From: Bradyrhizobium sp. AUGA SZCCT0176 | GTDB lineage: Bacteria > Pseudomonadota > Alphaproteobacteria > Rhizobiales > Xanthobacteraceae | DNA length: 64,000 nucleotides | Assembly (NCBI RefSeq): GCF_018130145.1 | Contig: NZ_JAFCMB010000006.1 | Location: forward strand, 310,001 to 374,000 | Reading direction: 5' to 3' | Part shown: one piece after another, positions 8,687 to 17,793 of the stretch | Layout: each line of letters starts with the position of its first letter | Position numbering within the stretch: the stretch's first letter is position 1 | Notes under the pieces: model-generated | Told to the model about the DNA's origin: nothing | The model's database searches: none | What the model saw: the letters and a program-made list of their open reading frames with translations, nothing else | Program-made: the position numbers and the translations under genes

Positions 8687-8739
8687 CCCCGACTTGGTCG
8701 GGGCGTCCTCACAAATCGGAGAGACCGGCGAGGACGCCC
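8687..8739 (+). promoter_or_regulatory. Two mutually exclusive hairpins upstream of the ABC-F gene
   Basis: CCCCGAC/GTCGGGG forms a 7-bp hairpin at 8687-8703. GGGCGTCCTC (8701-8710) pairs perfectly with GAGGACGCCC (8730-8739) in a second hairpin. The two share bases 8701-8703, so they compete. ABC-F genes are often controlled by transcription attenuation in their leaders, and this arrangement would fit. No U-tract follows the second stem, so the call is tentative. Confidence 0.35.
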
Positions 8740-8792
8740 TTGCCTTGGGGCCGGCAAGTTTCTAGGAAATGCCGATCCAGCCACACGGACAC

Positions 8793-8906
8793 ATGGAGAG
8801 AGCAATGGACATCGCAATGCACACCGCGCCGCGATCCCTGTCCATTTCGGAAGCTCTTCATGCCCGCCTTTCTCATTCTGGATTCGATTTCCCTCAATAC
8901 ACCTGA
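8793..8906 (+). other. Possible leader peptide overlapping the ABC-F start
   Basis: A 37-codon frame begins MERAMDIAMHTAPRS and ends at TGA 8904-8906. It covers the ABC-F start codon (8860) in another frame. Its position fits an upstream leader ORF, but it has a weak ribosome site and may be chance. Confidence 0.25.
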
Positions 8907-10434
8907 CGGCCGGCCACTGTTCGACGCACTGACGCTTGCGCTTGGGCGCGAGCGAACGGGGCTCGTCGGACGCAACGGCTCCGGCAAATCCACCCTGCTG
9001 CGCATGATCGCGGGCGAGAGCGAACCTGCCGGCGGATCCGTGCAACGCATCGGCTCGATCGGCATGCTCGCGCAGCTGGCGGATGACCGGCAGACGGTCG
9101 CGCAAGCGCTCGGTGTTGCCGGCGACCTCGCCCGCCTGCGCCGTCTCGAACGCGGTGAGGGCTCGCTCGACGATGCCGCGGATGCCGACTGGACGCTGGA
9201 AGCGAGATTGCAGACCGCGCTGGTCGAAACCGGCCTGCCCGCGATGCCGCTCGATCGCGGGGTCGCCTCGCTGAGCGGCGGCGAACGAACGCGCGTCGCG
9301 CTGGCGCGCCTCGTGATCGAGGCGCCGGACCTGCTGTTGCTCGATGAGCCCACCAACAATCTCGACGCCGATGGACGGCAAGCGGTGGCGCAACTGCTCG
9401 AACGCTGGCAGGGCGGCGCGCTCGTCGCCAGCCACGACCGCGCGCTGCTGGAGCGCGTCGACCGCATCGTCGAACTGACGCCGGTCGGCATTACCGTGTT
9501 TGGCGGCGCGTGGTCCACCTTCGCCGAGGCGCGCGATGCCGCCCGGGCACGCGCGGGAGCCGAGCTCGAGCGCGCGTCGGACGCGCTGCGCGACACCGAA
9601 CGCTCTATACAGAAGGCGCGCGAGAAGAAGGCACGCCGCGACAGCGTCGGTCGCGACTACGCACGCTCGGGCAGCCAGGCAAGGATAATGTTGGGTGCCC
9701 AAAAGCAGATCGCGGAAGCGAGCAGCGCCCGCGAGGGTCGTCTTGCCGATCGCCTGCTCGGCGACCGCACCGACGCGCTCGAAGAGGCGCGCGCCAAAGT
9801 GGAAGTCCTGACGCCGCTCGCGATCAACTTACCCGAGACCAACCTGCCCCGCGGGCGTGAACTCATCGCCTTCAAGGACGTGATGATGTCTTTTGAAAGT
9901 CGCGCTTTGTTCGGCCCGCTGTCATTCGAGGTGCGCGGGCCCGAGCGGATCGCGATCCACGGCGCCAACGGCTCCGGCAAGACCACGCTGTTCCGACTGA
10001 TCACGGGCGAACTGAGCGCCGTGAGCGGCGACATAACCCGCCTGACCGATCGCATCGCCGTGCTCGACCAGCATGTCGGGCTGCTTGATCCGGCTACATC
10101 GATCCTCGACAATCTGCGCCGCCTCAATCCGGAGCTGACCGGCAACGAGGCGCACGCAGCCCTCGCCCGCTTTGCCTTCCGGAACCGTGCGGCGCTGCAA
10201 ATCGCCGGCACGCTGTCCGGCGGCGAGCGGCTGCGCGCGGGAATGGCCTGCGTGTTCGCAAGACCTCAACCGCCCTTCATGCTGCTGCTGGATGAGCCGA
10301 CCAACCATCTCGATCTCTCCTCGATCGAGGAACTGGAAACTGCGCTGCGTGGATTTGACGGCGCGTTGATCGTGATCAGCCATGACCAGGCATTTCTGCA
10401 GGCGATCGGAATCCAGCGCGAGATCGTGCTCTAA
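8860..10434 (+). CDS. ABC-F family ATPase
   Basis: A 524-residue soluble protein with two ATP-binding cassettes and no membrane segment. First cassette: Walker A GRNGSGKST (37-45), signature LSGGERTRVALARL, Walker B LLLLDEPTNNLD. Second: GANGSGKTT near residue 370, LSGGERLRAGM, LLLDEPTNHLD. A charged linker rich in Arg/Ala/Glu, the P-site-tRNA interaction region in ABC-F proteins, joins them. Members act on the ribosome in translation or antibiotic protection. The start is set by the conserved MPAFLILDSIS opening and an upstream GGAAG. Its stop overlaps the AsmA stop by three bases, convergently. Confidence 0.9.
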   Translation: MPAFLILDSISLNTPDGRPLFDALTLALGRERTGLVGRNGSGKSTLLRMIAGESEPAGGSVQRIGSIGMLAQLADDRQTVAQALGVAGDLARLRRLERGEGSLDDAADADWTLEARLQTALVETGLPAMPLDRGVASLSGGERTRVALARLVIEAPDLLLLDEPTNNLDADGRQAVAQLLERWQGGALVASHDRALLERVDRIVELTPVGITVFGGAWSTFAEARDAARARAGAELERASDALRDTERSIQKAREKKARRDSVGRDYARSGSQARIMLGAQKQIAEASSAREGRLADRLLGDRTDALEEARAKVEVLTPLAINLPETNLPRGRELIAFKDVMMSFESRALFGPLSFEVRGPERIAIHGANGSGKTTLFRLITGELSAVSGDITRLTDRIAVLDQHVGLLDPATSILDNLRRLNPELTGNEAHAALARFAFRNRAALQIAGTLSGGERLRAGMACVFARPQPPFMLLLDEPTNHLDLSSIEELETALRGFDGALIVISHDQAFLQAIGIQREIVL

Positions 10435-13400
10435 TTATTCTGCAACGCCGGCCGCGGCGGTGGATTGGCGACCTGCGGCGTCAGCGACAGCGGCGGCTTC
10501 GGCCTCGGTTTGGCTACCGGCGCAGCACCGGGCGCCGGCCTGACTTCGATCGGCGGCGGCAGCGGTGCAACCTGCGGCTGGCTCGCTAGCGGCGCCGGCG
10601 GATTTGGCGCGGGCGCAGGCGCGGTGGCAACCGGCGCCGGCGGGCGCGGCGGTGTGGCGGCCTTTGGCTTCGCTGCCGGCGGTCGACGCGGATCGCGGCC
10701 GGGCACCGGCACTGGCGACAGCGCCTCGCTCGGCGACGCCGCTTCCGGCGCTAATGGCACCACCGCATCCGGCGGCAACGATATCGGCGCCGGCATCGGC
10801 GGCGGCGGTTCGCCACGCTCGATCGCATCCAGCCTTCGTGTTTCGTGATCGATCGTCCGTACCGCCAGCCAGGAAGACAACGCCGTCACATCGACGCTGC
10901 GATTGAGCGCATCGGGCGTGCCCACGGCAAACAATTGAATCTCGGGGCGGCCGGTCGCGGGCCCCACCATCGTGAGCGCCAGCGCGGCGCGGATGTCGGC
11001 CTGATCGGCCGGAATGTCATAGCCGCCGGAGACGGTGGCCCGCACGCCATTGGCGTCGAGCGTGGTGGCGCCGACGCGCAGCCGGCCATCCCTGATGTTG
11101 AACGGGATTTGCGCCGAGCCGACCGACAATGCGCCGGCCAGCAGCGCCGGTTCGACGATTTGCTTCAGCCTCGCATCGTCCTTGGCCTGCCCGCCATCGC
11201 TGGCGCGAACCGCTACCTCAAAGGCGCGCGGATCGAGCCCGGCAATCCTCGCGGATTCCAGTGTCACGGTTCCGCTGCCGGACAGTGCGCCCGTGAGCGC
11301 CGCCGCGCTGCGGCCCTGGCTTGCCAACGCCATCTGCAGCGACGCGCGGCCGCCGGGCATCGCGAGATTGCGATAGCGCAGCGCCGTGCCATCGACGCTA
11401 CTGAGCTGCACGCTCGCGTTCAGCGCAATGCCATTTGGGCCCTGCCTGGCGTCGATCGTGGCCGTGGCCTCGCCGCCGCCGATCTTGCCCTTGATGGAAT
11501 CGAAGGTCAGCGACTGGCCATCGCTCTTCACAATCCCGCTCACCGGCTGCAATTCGCTGCCGCCCGGCAGCAAGCCACGCAATGCCTGGAACGCGACCTT
11601 TCCGCGCCAGCCCTTGACCAGCCCCGCGGTGAGCGGCTCCGCAGCATCGTGTCCGGCAGCCCCCATCGCCAACGCAAAGGCCGGCGCCAGCGCGATTTGG
11701 TCGAGGCCGATTTCACCCTCGATATTTTTTTCATCGCCCAAGGTAACCGCGACGTGTCCGCGCAGCCGTGAACCGGCAATGCTGCTGTCGAGATCGTCGA
11801 ACGTGAGCTTGTTGCCTGCGAGCGACACGCGCGAGGACAGGCCGATATTCTGTGCCAGCGTGTCCGTCGGCTTGAGGTCGAGCAACGGCCCGAAATCGGC
11901 GCTGCGAACTTTCAGGGAGAAACTGCCCTTGGCCTCCCATGGCTCCGCCGTACCGTCGGCATCGGCGTCCAGACCCTTTCCGGAGATCTTCGCCTTGAGC
12001 CGCAGCGATCCACCCCATGCTCCCGTCGCCGAGCCTTCGAATTGCGCCGGGCCGTCGCCGGCGGTCATCGCGCGATCCAGCCCCAGCAGCGCCAGCAAGG
12101 CACGGCCCTGCCCCGACGACATCTTCGAATCAATCCCGATTTCGCTGCGCCCCAGCGCCTGCAGATCGATGCCCTGGATCGCCGTCAGTGCCGGCTTTGC
12201 GGTGATCGTGGTGATACCCTTGAGCTGCGGCGCCTCGATGTCGACCACCGCGCGCGCGTTGGCAAGATCGGCCTGCCCGGCGCTCTTGTTGAGTTCGAGC
12301 GCGAGTTTGACGCGCGCAGGCCCCGGGCTCGCCCCCATCGCATTAAGCCGCGCGGCCAGCGACGGCGCAAACGGCGCCACCAGCGCGGTGATCTGGCCAA
12401 ACGACGACGCCGTCGAATGAAACTCCAGCTTCCCTATCGAAGCGAAGCGATCGAAACGGCCGATGCCTTCCAACGCGACCTTGTCAGGCTGACCAATATT
12501 CAACTGGTCGAGCGAAAACGCCTTCGGTCCATAACCAAGCCTGGCCACCAGCGGCCGCAACTCCTGGCCGGCGGAAATGGCGCGGCCGATATCCAGTGAC
12601 AGCCGCCCTTCGTCCGGCCATTCGGCCTGCGGGCCGGCCAGCGAACGCGCCAGCGCCGTGGCCGCATCGAGGTCGAGGCGCTCGGCCTTCAACTCCGCCG
12701 TGATCTTCGAGCCGCTGCCCGCTTGCCGGTGTGACACCGCGATACGGCCTTCAACGGCGCCGCCATCGATCTCGGCCTTCATCGCATCGATGGCAAATCC
12801 ATCAGGCGCAATGGTGACGTCGCCGCGCAGCCGCAACGGCTTCTGGCTGCGATAGCCGATGTCGCCGCGGCCCTGCAGCCAGGTCATCAACGCGTCGGGA
12901 TCTGACGAGTCGACGTTGAGCGCGGCCTTGAACTGATCCGGCGACGCGCCTTTTGCGATCGCCTCGCTCAGCGAGACCCGCGTCGTGCCCGGCGCGCGAA
13001 ACTCCAGCTTGCGTACGCTCCAGGATTTCGCATCGCCATGGAGTTCGGCAGCGATGTCCTGCAACGGACGGCCGCCCAGCATCACCTGCTCGGAGGCCAA
13101 TCCGATCTGCGCCGCGATCGGGACTTGCGGAAGGCCCGACATCAGCGCGCGCACCGCCGGCAGCACACGGACCGGTTCGGTGGCGACAACGTCCTTGCTG
13201 TCCTTGGCGAAGAATCTGTCGGCATCAAGCTGGCGCGCGGCGAGCGAAGCCCGCAGCAGCGGCGAGGTGCCGAAACGCACGTCGCCATTGCCCGCCAGTT
13301 TCAGCGCGCGTTCGTCCGCGCCATACGTCACTTCGAGCGCATCAAGCCGTGCGGTTGAGTAATCGGCCTTGACGCGGGAACTGACACGCCAGGATGGCGG

Positions 13401-14156
13401 CGACGTATCGAAGTCGCCGGCCTTTGGGCGGGGCGGACTCGCCAATACCATCGTGCCGTCGAAACGCGGCGCCCGTGTCTCGAAAGACAATATGCCGTCG
13501 AGATCGGCCGAGAGCGTGTTCGGGCCGGGATCGATGTTCAGATGGACACGGGTGCCGTTGCCGTCGGCGGTCTGGCCGGAAGAAACCCGAAACGGATAGC
13601 GCGTGCCCGACAGCACGAAATTGCCGTCGCCACGGATCGAGCCCGCCAGCGAACGCACATCGCCGGAAAAGGCGATGTCGTTCAGTTCGAGGGTGCTGCG
13701 GCTGGCAGCGTCGTGCAGCGCGATCCGGCCGGTGAGATTGAGCCGATCGATCGCCAGCGAGCCCGGATTGAGCGTTCCGGTCGAGGCCGGCCAGTCGATC
13801 CGGCCCTTTGGATCGAGCCCGAGATCGAGCGACATGCCGTTGATGGAAAGCTCGGTGGCACGCACTTCGCCGCGCATCAGCGAACCCAGGCTGAATTCGA
13901 CGTCGAGTTTGTCGGCGCGCACCTTGCCAAGGTCATTGGCGCCGCCGACCGTCACCCCGCGCAACTGCAACGACGGCGCCGGCAACAACCGCGCTTCGAG
14001 CTTGCCGCCGACGCGCACCGGCGCGCCGATAATCCGGCTCGCTTCGGCCTCGAACTGCGGCCGGAATTGATTCCAGTCGATGAAATACGGCCCGACAAGC
14101 GCGGCCACCAGCGCAATGATAAAGGCGATTGCCAGGCCGAGCAGCGTCGTCTGCAC
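10431..14156 (-). CDS. AsmA family protein
   Basis: A 1241-residue envelope protein. A single N-terminal membrane helix (about residues 5-24) is followed by WNQFRPQFEAEASRIIGAPV, the AsmA opening. A long periplasmic beta-rich region typical of the bridge-like AsmA/TamB/VPS13-like lipid-transfer proteins comes next. The final ~130 residues are rich in Pro and Ala and low in complexity. AsmA relatives are thought to carry phospholipid between inner and outer membranes. The gene is monocistronic and convergent with the ABC-F gene. Confidence 0.88.
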   Translation of the reverse strand: MQTTLLGLAIAFIIALVAALVGPYFIDWNQFRPQFEAEASRIIGAPVRVGGKLEARLLPAPSLQLRGVTVGGANDLGKVRADKLDVEFSLGSLMRGEVRATELSINGMSLDLGLDPKGRIDWPASTGTLNPGSLAIDRLNLTGRIALHDAASRSTLELNDIAFSGDVRSLAGSIRGDGNFVLSGTRYPFRVSSGQTADGNGTRVHLNIDPGPNTLSADLDGILSFETRAPRFDGTMVLASPPRPKAGDFDTSPPSWRVSSRVKADYSTARLDALEVTYGADERALKLAGNGDVRFGTSPLLRASLAARQLDADRFFAKDSKDVVATEPVRVLPAVRALMSGLPQVPIAAQIGLASEQVMLGGRPLQDIAAELHGDAKSWSVRKLEFRAPGTTRVSLSEAIAKGASPDQFKAALNVDSSDPDALMTWLQGRGDIGYRSQKPLRLRGDVTIAPDGFAIDAMKAEIDGGAVEGRIAVSHRQAGSGSKITAELKAERLDLDAATALARSLAGPQAEWPDEGRLSLDIGRAISAGQELRPLVARLGYGPKAFSLDQLNIGQPDKVALEGIGRFDRFASIGKLEFHSTASSFGQITALVAPFAPSLAARLNAMGASPGPARVKLALELNKSAGQADLANARAVVDIEAPQLKGITTITAKPALTAIQGIDLQALGRSEIGIDSKMSSGQGRALLALLGLDRAMTAGDGPAQFEGSATGAWGGSLRLKAKISGKGLDADADGTAEPWEAKGSFSLKVRSADFGPLLDLKPTDTLAQNIGLSSRVSLAGNKLTFDDLDSSIAGSRLRGHVAVTLGDEKNIEGEIGLDQIALAPAFALAMGAAGHDAAEPLTAGLVKGWRGKVAFQALRGLLPGGSELQPVSGIVKSDGQSLTFDSIKGKIGGGEATATIDARQGPNGIALNASVQLSSVDGTALRYRNLAMPGGRASLQMALASQGRSAAALTGALSGSGTVTLESARIAGLDPRAFEVAVRASDGGQAKDDARLKQIVEPALLAGALSVGSAQIPFNIRDGRLRVGATTLDANGVRATVSGGYDIPADQADIRAALALTMVGPATGRPEIQLFAVGTPDALNRSVDVTALSSWLAVRTIDHETRRLDAIERGEPPPPMPAPISLPPDAVVPLAPEAASPSEALSPVPVPGRDPRRPPAAKPKAATPPRPPAPVATAPAPAPNPPAPLASQPQVAPLPPPIEVRPAPGAAPVAKPRPKPPLSLTPQVANPPPRPALQNN

Positions 14157-14327
14157 GGTGTCTCCCCATGAACCGCTCCGGCACAGACCGCGCCACGCGA
14201 ACTCAGGGCCGGAGCAGCCTAATATATAGAGAGAAGTATGGCGAAGTCACAGCGGCATCAGCGCCATAGTCCCGCCGGTTCCGATTTATTCAGAACCTGA
14301 GGGCTCGTCGATGTCGAGGCGATATGG

Positions 14328-15560
14328 TTACCAGCTTGCCGGCAGATGCTTCAGGCCCCGGAGCACGAAGGTCGGCCGCCATTCCGGGTTCACCGCGTCA
14401 TCCAGCCGCAGGTCGGGAATCCGGCGCAGCAGGGTGGAAAGCGCAATCTCCGCCTCGATGCGCGCCAGCTGGGCGCCGAGACAGAAGTGGATGCCCCCGC
14501 CAAAGGACAGCGGTTTCACATTAGGCCGGGTAATATCGAGACGCTCGGGGTGATCAGGGTAGACCGCCGGATCGTGGTTGGCCGAACCCAGCAGGCACAG
14601 CACGGTCTCGCCTTTTGGAATCGGCTTGCCGCCGAGGTCGTCGATGTCTTCCAGCGCCACCCGGCCGGTCAGCTGCACGGAGGAATCGTAGCGCAGGAAC
14701 TCTTCGACCGCATTGGTCATGAACTCGGGCCTGGCCTTGAGCAGCGCCAATTGGTCCGGATTGCGATGCAGCGCCAGCAGGCCATTGCCGATCAGGTTGA
14801 CGGTCGTCTCATGGCCGGCGCCGAACAGCAGGATGATGTTGGCCGTCAGTTCCTCGTTGGAGAGCTTGTGACCGTCTTCCTCCGCCTGCACCAGCTGCGT
14901 GGTGAGATCGTCGCCGGGGTTTTTTCGCCGCAACTCGAACAGTTGCTGGAAATACATCTCGGAAATCATTGTGCCTTCGTTGGCTTGCTTGATCTCCTCC
15001 GGCGACAACGGCACCGGATCGAGAATGCGGCCACCCCCGCGCGCCCTGGTGTAAAACGCCTCGCGATGCTCTTCGGGGATGCCGAGCATGTCGCAGATGA
15101 CGGTCACCGGCAGGCGGAAGGCGAAATCCTCGATCAGGTCCATCTTCCCCTGCGGGATGATCCGGTCGAGCGTCTCGTCGACGATTTGCTGGATGCGCGG
15201 GCGCATGTCCTCGACCCGGCGTGCGGTGAATGCCTTCACCACCAGTCCGCGCAGACGAGTATGGTCGGGTGGATCCTGCTGCAGCATCATGAGGCCCAGG
15301 CTGCGAAAGGCCGGTTCCTCCATGATGTTGGGCCCATAGCGCCGGATCGTGCGCTCGACATGCTGCTTGCCAAAGCGCTTGTCGCGGATCACCAGACTGC
15401 ACTCGGCGTGCCGGCTGGCGACATAGAGGCCGAGCGGCGTCAGGTGCACGGGATCGGTGTTGCGCATCCGCTCGTAATGCGGATAGGGATTGCGGATGAA
15501 CTCGGGCGACAATGGATTGAAAAGCGGTTCGCTCGTCGCAGCCTGAACGTGCTCGTTCAT
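14328..15560 (-). CDS. Cytochrome P450
   Basis: A 410-residue soluble class I-type P450 monooxygenase. It has the I-helix oxygen motif FGAGHETTVN, the ExxR helix (EEFLRYDSS) and the heme loop FGGGIHFCLGAQLARIE, whose Cys is the axial ligand. The ATG at 15560 is preceded by GAGG at 5 bases. No ferredoxin or reductase gene lies beside it, so electron partners must be elsewhere. It diverges from a TetR gene, and a 30-bp palindrome lies between them. The substrate is unknown. Confidence 0.94.
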   Translation of the reverse strand: MNEHVQAATSEPLFNPLSPEFIRNPYPHYERMRNTDPVHLTPLGLYVASRHAECSLVIRDKRFGKQHVERTIRRYGPNIMEEPAFRSLGLMMLQQDPPDHTRLRGLVVKAFTARRVEDMRPRIQQIVDETLDRIIPQGKMDLIEDFAFRLPVTVICDMLGIPEEHREAFYTRARGGGRILDPVPLSPEEIKQANEGTMISEMYFQQLFELRRKNPGDDLTTQLVQAEEDGHKLSNEELTANIILLFGAGHETTVNLIGNGLLALHRNPDQLALLKARPEFMTNAVEEFLRYDSSVQLTGRVALEDIDDLGGKPIPKGETVLCLLGSANHDPAVYPDHPERLDITRPNVKPLSFGGGIHFCLGAQLARIEAEIALSTLLRRIPDLRLDDAVNPEWRPTFVLRGLKHLPASW

Positions 15561-15650
15561 GATGACCTCGATTGGTTTCCACACCGCAGTTTTTATTGGC
15601 TTTGTCAGCGTATCGCATTTTCAGTTGCCGGACTTCGTGATCCGGCCAAC

Positions 15651-15680
15651 GCAACTCGATACACTGTTGTATTGAGTTGC
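15651..15680. promoter_or_regulatory. Palindromic operator between P450 and tetR
   Basis: The arms GCAACTCGATACA (15651-15663) and TGTATTGAGTTGC (15668-15680) match as an inverted repeat at 12 of 13 positions, around a 4-nt spacer. It lies 22 bp before the tetR ATG and 91 bp before the P450 start. That is where a TetR-family repressor controlling both genes would bind. Confidence 0.72.
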
Positions 15681-15701
15681 ATTCTGACCTAAAATGGGCC
15701 G

Positions 15702-16313
15702 ATGTCAAGGTTGCGAACCAGACCTACCCGGGACGATACCCGCGAGAAGCTGTTCGAGGCGGCTGCGCGCGTGTTCGAGGAACAGGGCATCGGCGGCGCC
15801 AGCATCGAAACCATTGCCGCCGCGGCCGGCTTCTCGCGCGGCGCATTCTATTCGAATTTCACGAGCAAGGATGAGTTGATCATCGCCATGCTCGAGAATC
15901 ACGTCGAGCGATCGATTCTGCGCCTTCACGATCTGCTCGCGAAGCACAAGAGCCTGCCTGATTTCATCGATGCGCTGAAGACCATGGACCGCAGCCAGCA
16001 GGATCCGCTCGGTCGCTCGCCTTTGCTGCACATGGAGATGATCCTGTTCGTCGCGCGCGCCGAGAAGCGCCGGCCTGAACTCGCCAAGCGGCTGCGCGCT
16101 CGCCGAAAATTGATCGCCGACATCGTCGAGACCACGGCGAAGAACAGCGGCAAGGATTCGGTGCTCGATCCGGCCTGGTGGGGGGCTATCGTTCTGGCGA
16201 TGGAAGACGGCTTCCGCCTGCACCGCCTGATCGATCCCGAGACCACGCCATCAGACAGTTTTCTGCGTGCGATCAGCGACCTGCAGCGCGCCATCGGCGC
16301 GGCGTCGGCCTAA
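15702..16313 (+). CDS. TetR/AcrR family transcriptional regulator
   Basis: A 203-residue repressor-type protein. Residues 9-60 form the TetR DNA-binding domain, with the helix-turn-helix GASIETIAAAAGFSRGAFY and the following NFTSKDEL. The C-terminal part is all-helical for ligand binding and dimerisation. It is transcribed divergently from the P450 gene, and the shared palindrome 22 bp upstream suggests autoregulation and control of the P450. The ligand is probably related to the P450 substrate, which is an inference. Confidence 0.92.
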   Translation: MSRLRTRPTRDDTREKLFEAAARVFEEQGIGGASIETIAAAAGFSRGAFYSNFTSKDELIIAMLENHVERSILRLHDLLAKHKSLPDFIDALKTMDRSQQDPLGRSPLLHMEMILFVARAEKRRPELAKRLRARRKLIADIVETTAKNSGKDSVLDPAWWGAIVLAMEDGFRLHRLIDPETTPSDSFLRAISDLQRAIGAASA

Positions 16314-16318
16314 CTATA

Positions 16319-17611
16319 CTAACCGCCGCCTTGCATCTTATGCAGCTGCCCCGCGACGGCGCGGATCTTGCGCGGTGATGCCTGCCAGATCGCGAACGCA
16401 GACAAGGCGCTGACGGCGATGCCGATCGCAAAGGCCAGCGTGTAGCTGCCGTAACGGTCGAACAGAAACCCGGTCGCCCACGGGCCGGCCGCGCCGCCGG
16501 CCAAGGCCGCCAGCATGATGGTGCCGAAAATGCTGCCATAGTGCTTGCCCTGGAAGATTTCGAGCACCACCGCGCCCAGCACCGAGGTCAGGCCGTAGCC
16601 GAGCACGCCCTGGGTCACGATCATCAGATAGACCAACGGCAAGACAGGCGTGAATTTCAGCGCGATCAGCGCCGCAAAGCAGATCGCAAAGCCCAGGCAG
16701 CTGATCGCCCAGATCCATTCGCGCCCGATGCGGTCGGAGAGATGCCCAAGCCAGATCTGGCCGGGAATGCCGAGCAGGCTGACCACGCCGAGCGCCCAGA
16801 CCGCGACATTGGCGGAGAAGCCAATATCGAGCAGGAATTTGGTCTGGTGCACCTGCACCGCGTACCAGATGTACAGTCCGCAGAAATAACTGAGGCATAT
16901 CCACCAGAACCGCGCGGTGCGCAGCGCGCGACCTAGCGTCCAGTCGGTAGCGGCCCAGACGGGATCGACGATGTTCGATATTGGCTTTGCTGAAGTCGCC
17001 GTCGGTGCGGCGTCGCCATCCGGCAGCAGCCCGATATCCTCGGGCCGCATCCGCAGCAACAGATTGATCGGCGCCAGCACCACGAGCACCACGATGCCCA
17101 TTGCGGTGCAGGCGGTGCGCCAGCCGGTCTGGTCGATCATCAACTGCACCCAGGGCAGCAAGGTCACCGAACCGATCCCAACGCCGGCAAACGCCAGCCC
17201 CATCGCCAGGCCGCGGCGGCGGATGAACCAGTTCGGCACGAACAGCGATTGGCCGGAATAGCCCAGGCACACACTGCCCGCGCCGACCAGCACGCCGATG
17301 GTGAGATAAAGGTGCCATGGCTGCGTCGTCAGCGGCGCCAGCAGCAGGCCTGAGCCCATCAGCGCGACGCCGAGTTCCATCACCGCGCGCGGGCCGTAAC
17401 GGTCCATCAAGCGGCCGATCAGCGGGCTGACGCCGCCGGATACGATAAAGCCGAACGAGAACGCGCCCGCGGTGACACCGCGCTCCCAGCCGAATTCGGA
17501 GACGATCGGCGGAAAGAACAGCGAGAACGCGGTCCGCGCATTGACGCCGATCGCCATGGTAACGAACGTCACCGCGACGATCATCCAGCCGTAAAAGAAA
17601 GGAAGACGCAT
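16319..17611 (-). CDS. MFS transporter
   Basis: A 430-residue carrier with 12 predicted membrane helices. It has the MFS motif after helix 2 (GRLMDRYGPRAVMELG) and the corresponding loop in the second half (GHLSDRIGREW). The opening FFYGWMIVAVTFVTMAIG resembles the monocarboxylate/oxalate-formate-like branch. The ATG at 17611 lies only 6 bases from a palindromic repeat, so its leader is largely repeat sequence and has no strong Shine-Dalgarno. It follows the 2-hydroxyacid dehydrogenase on the same strand but 182 bases apart. Confidence 0.9.
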   Translation of the reverse strand: MRLPFFYGWMIVAVTFVTMAIGVNARTAFSLFFPPIVSEFGWERGVTAGAFSFGFIVSGGVSPLIGRLMDRYGPRAVMELGVALMGSGLLLAPLTTQPWHLYLTIGVLVGAGSVCLGYSGQSLFVPNWFIRRRGLAMGLAFAGVGIGSVTLLPWVQLMIDQTGWRTACTAMGIVVLVVLAPINLLLRMRPEDIGLLPDGDAAPTATSAKPISNIVDPVWAATDWTLGRALRTARFWWICLSYFCGLYIWYAVQVHQTKFLLDIGFSANVAVWALGVVSLLGIPGQIWLGHLSDRIGREWIWAISCLGFAICFAALIALKFTPVLPLVYLMIVTQGVLGYGLTSVLGAVVLEIFQGKHYGSIFGTIMLAALAGGAAGPWATGFLFDRYGSYTLAFAIGIAVSALSAFAIWQASPRKIRAVAGQLHKMQGGG

Positions 17612-17617
17612 CAGGAT

Positions 17618-17715
17618 GTCATTCCGGGGCGCACGAAGTGCGAGGAGAATCTCGAGATTCCCCGATGTGCAATTGCACATCTGAGGTCTGGTCCTTCGGA
17701 CCATCCCGGAATGAC
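17618..17715. repeat. Palindromic dispersed repeat (GTCATTCCGGGG type)
   Basis: A 98-bp element with inverted ends GTCATTCCGGG and CCCGGAATGAC and internal self-complementary blocks (GATGTGCAATTGCACATC; GGTCCTTCGGACC). The same outer ends bound the element inside the helicase gene at 39083-39184. It lies in the gap between the dehydrogenase and MFS genes. Confidence 0.8.
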
Positions 17716-17793
17716 GGGGTCAAGAGCTTTCGCAACTGTTCAAGCGCCGAGGCATCTGGTCAGCCAGGAATAGCTCACGAATGCTGCAGAGCA

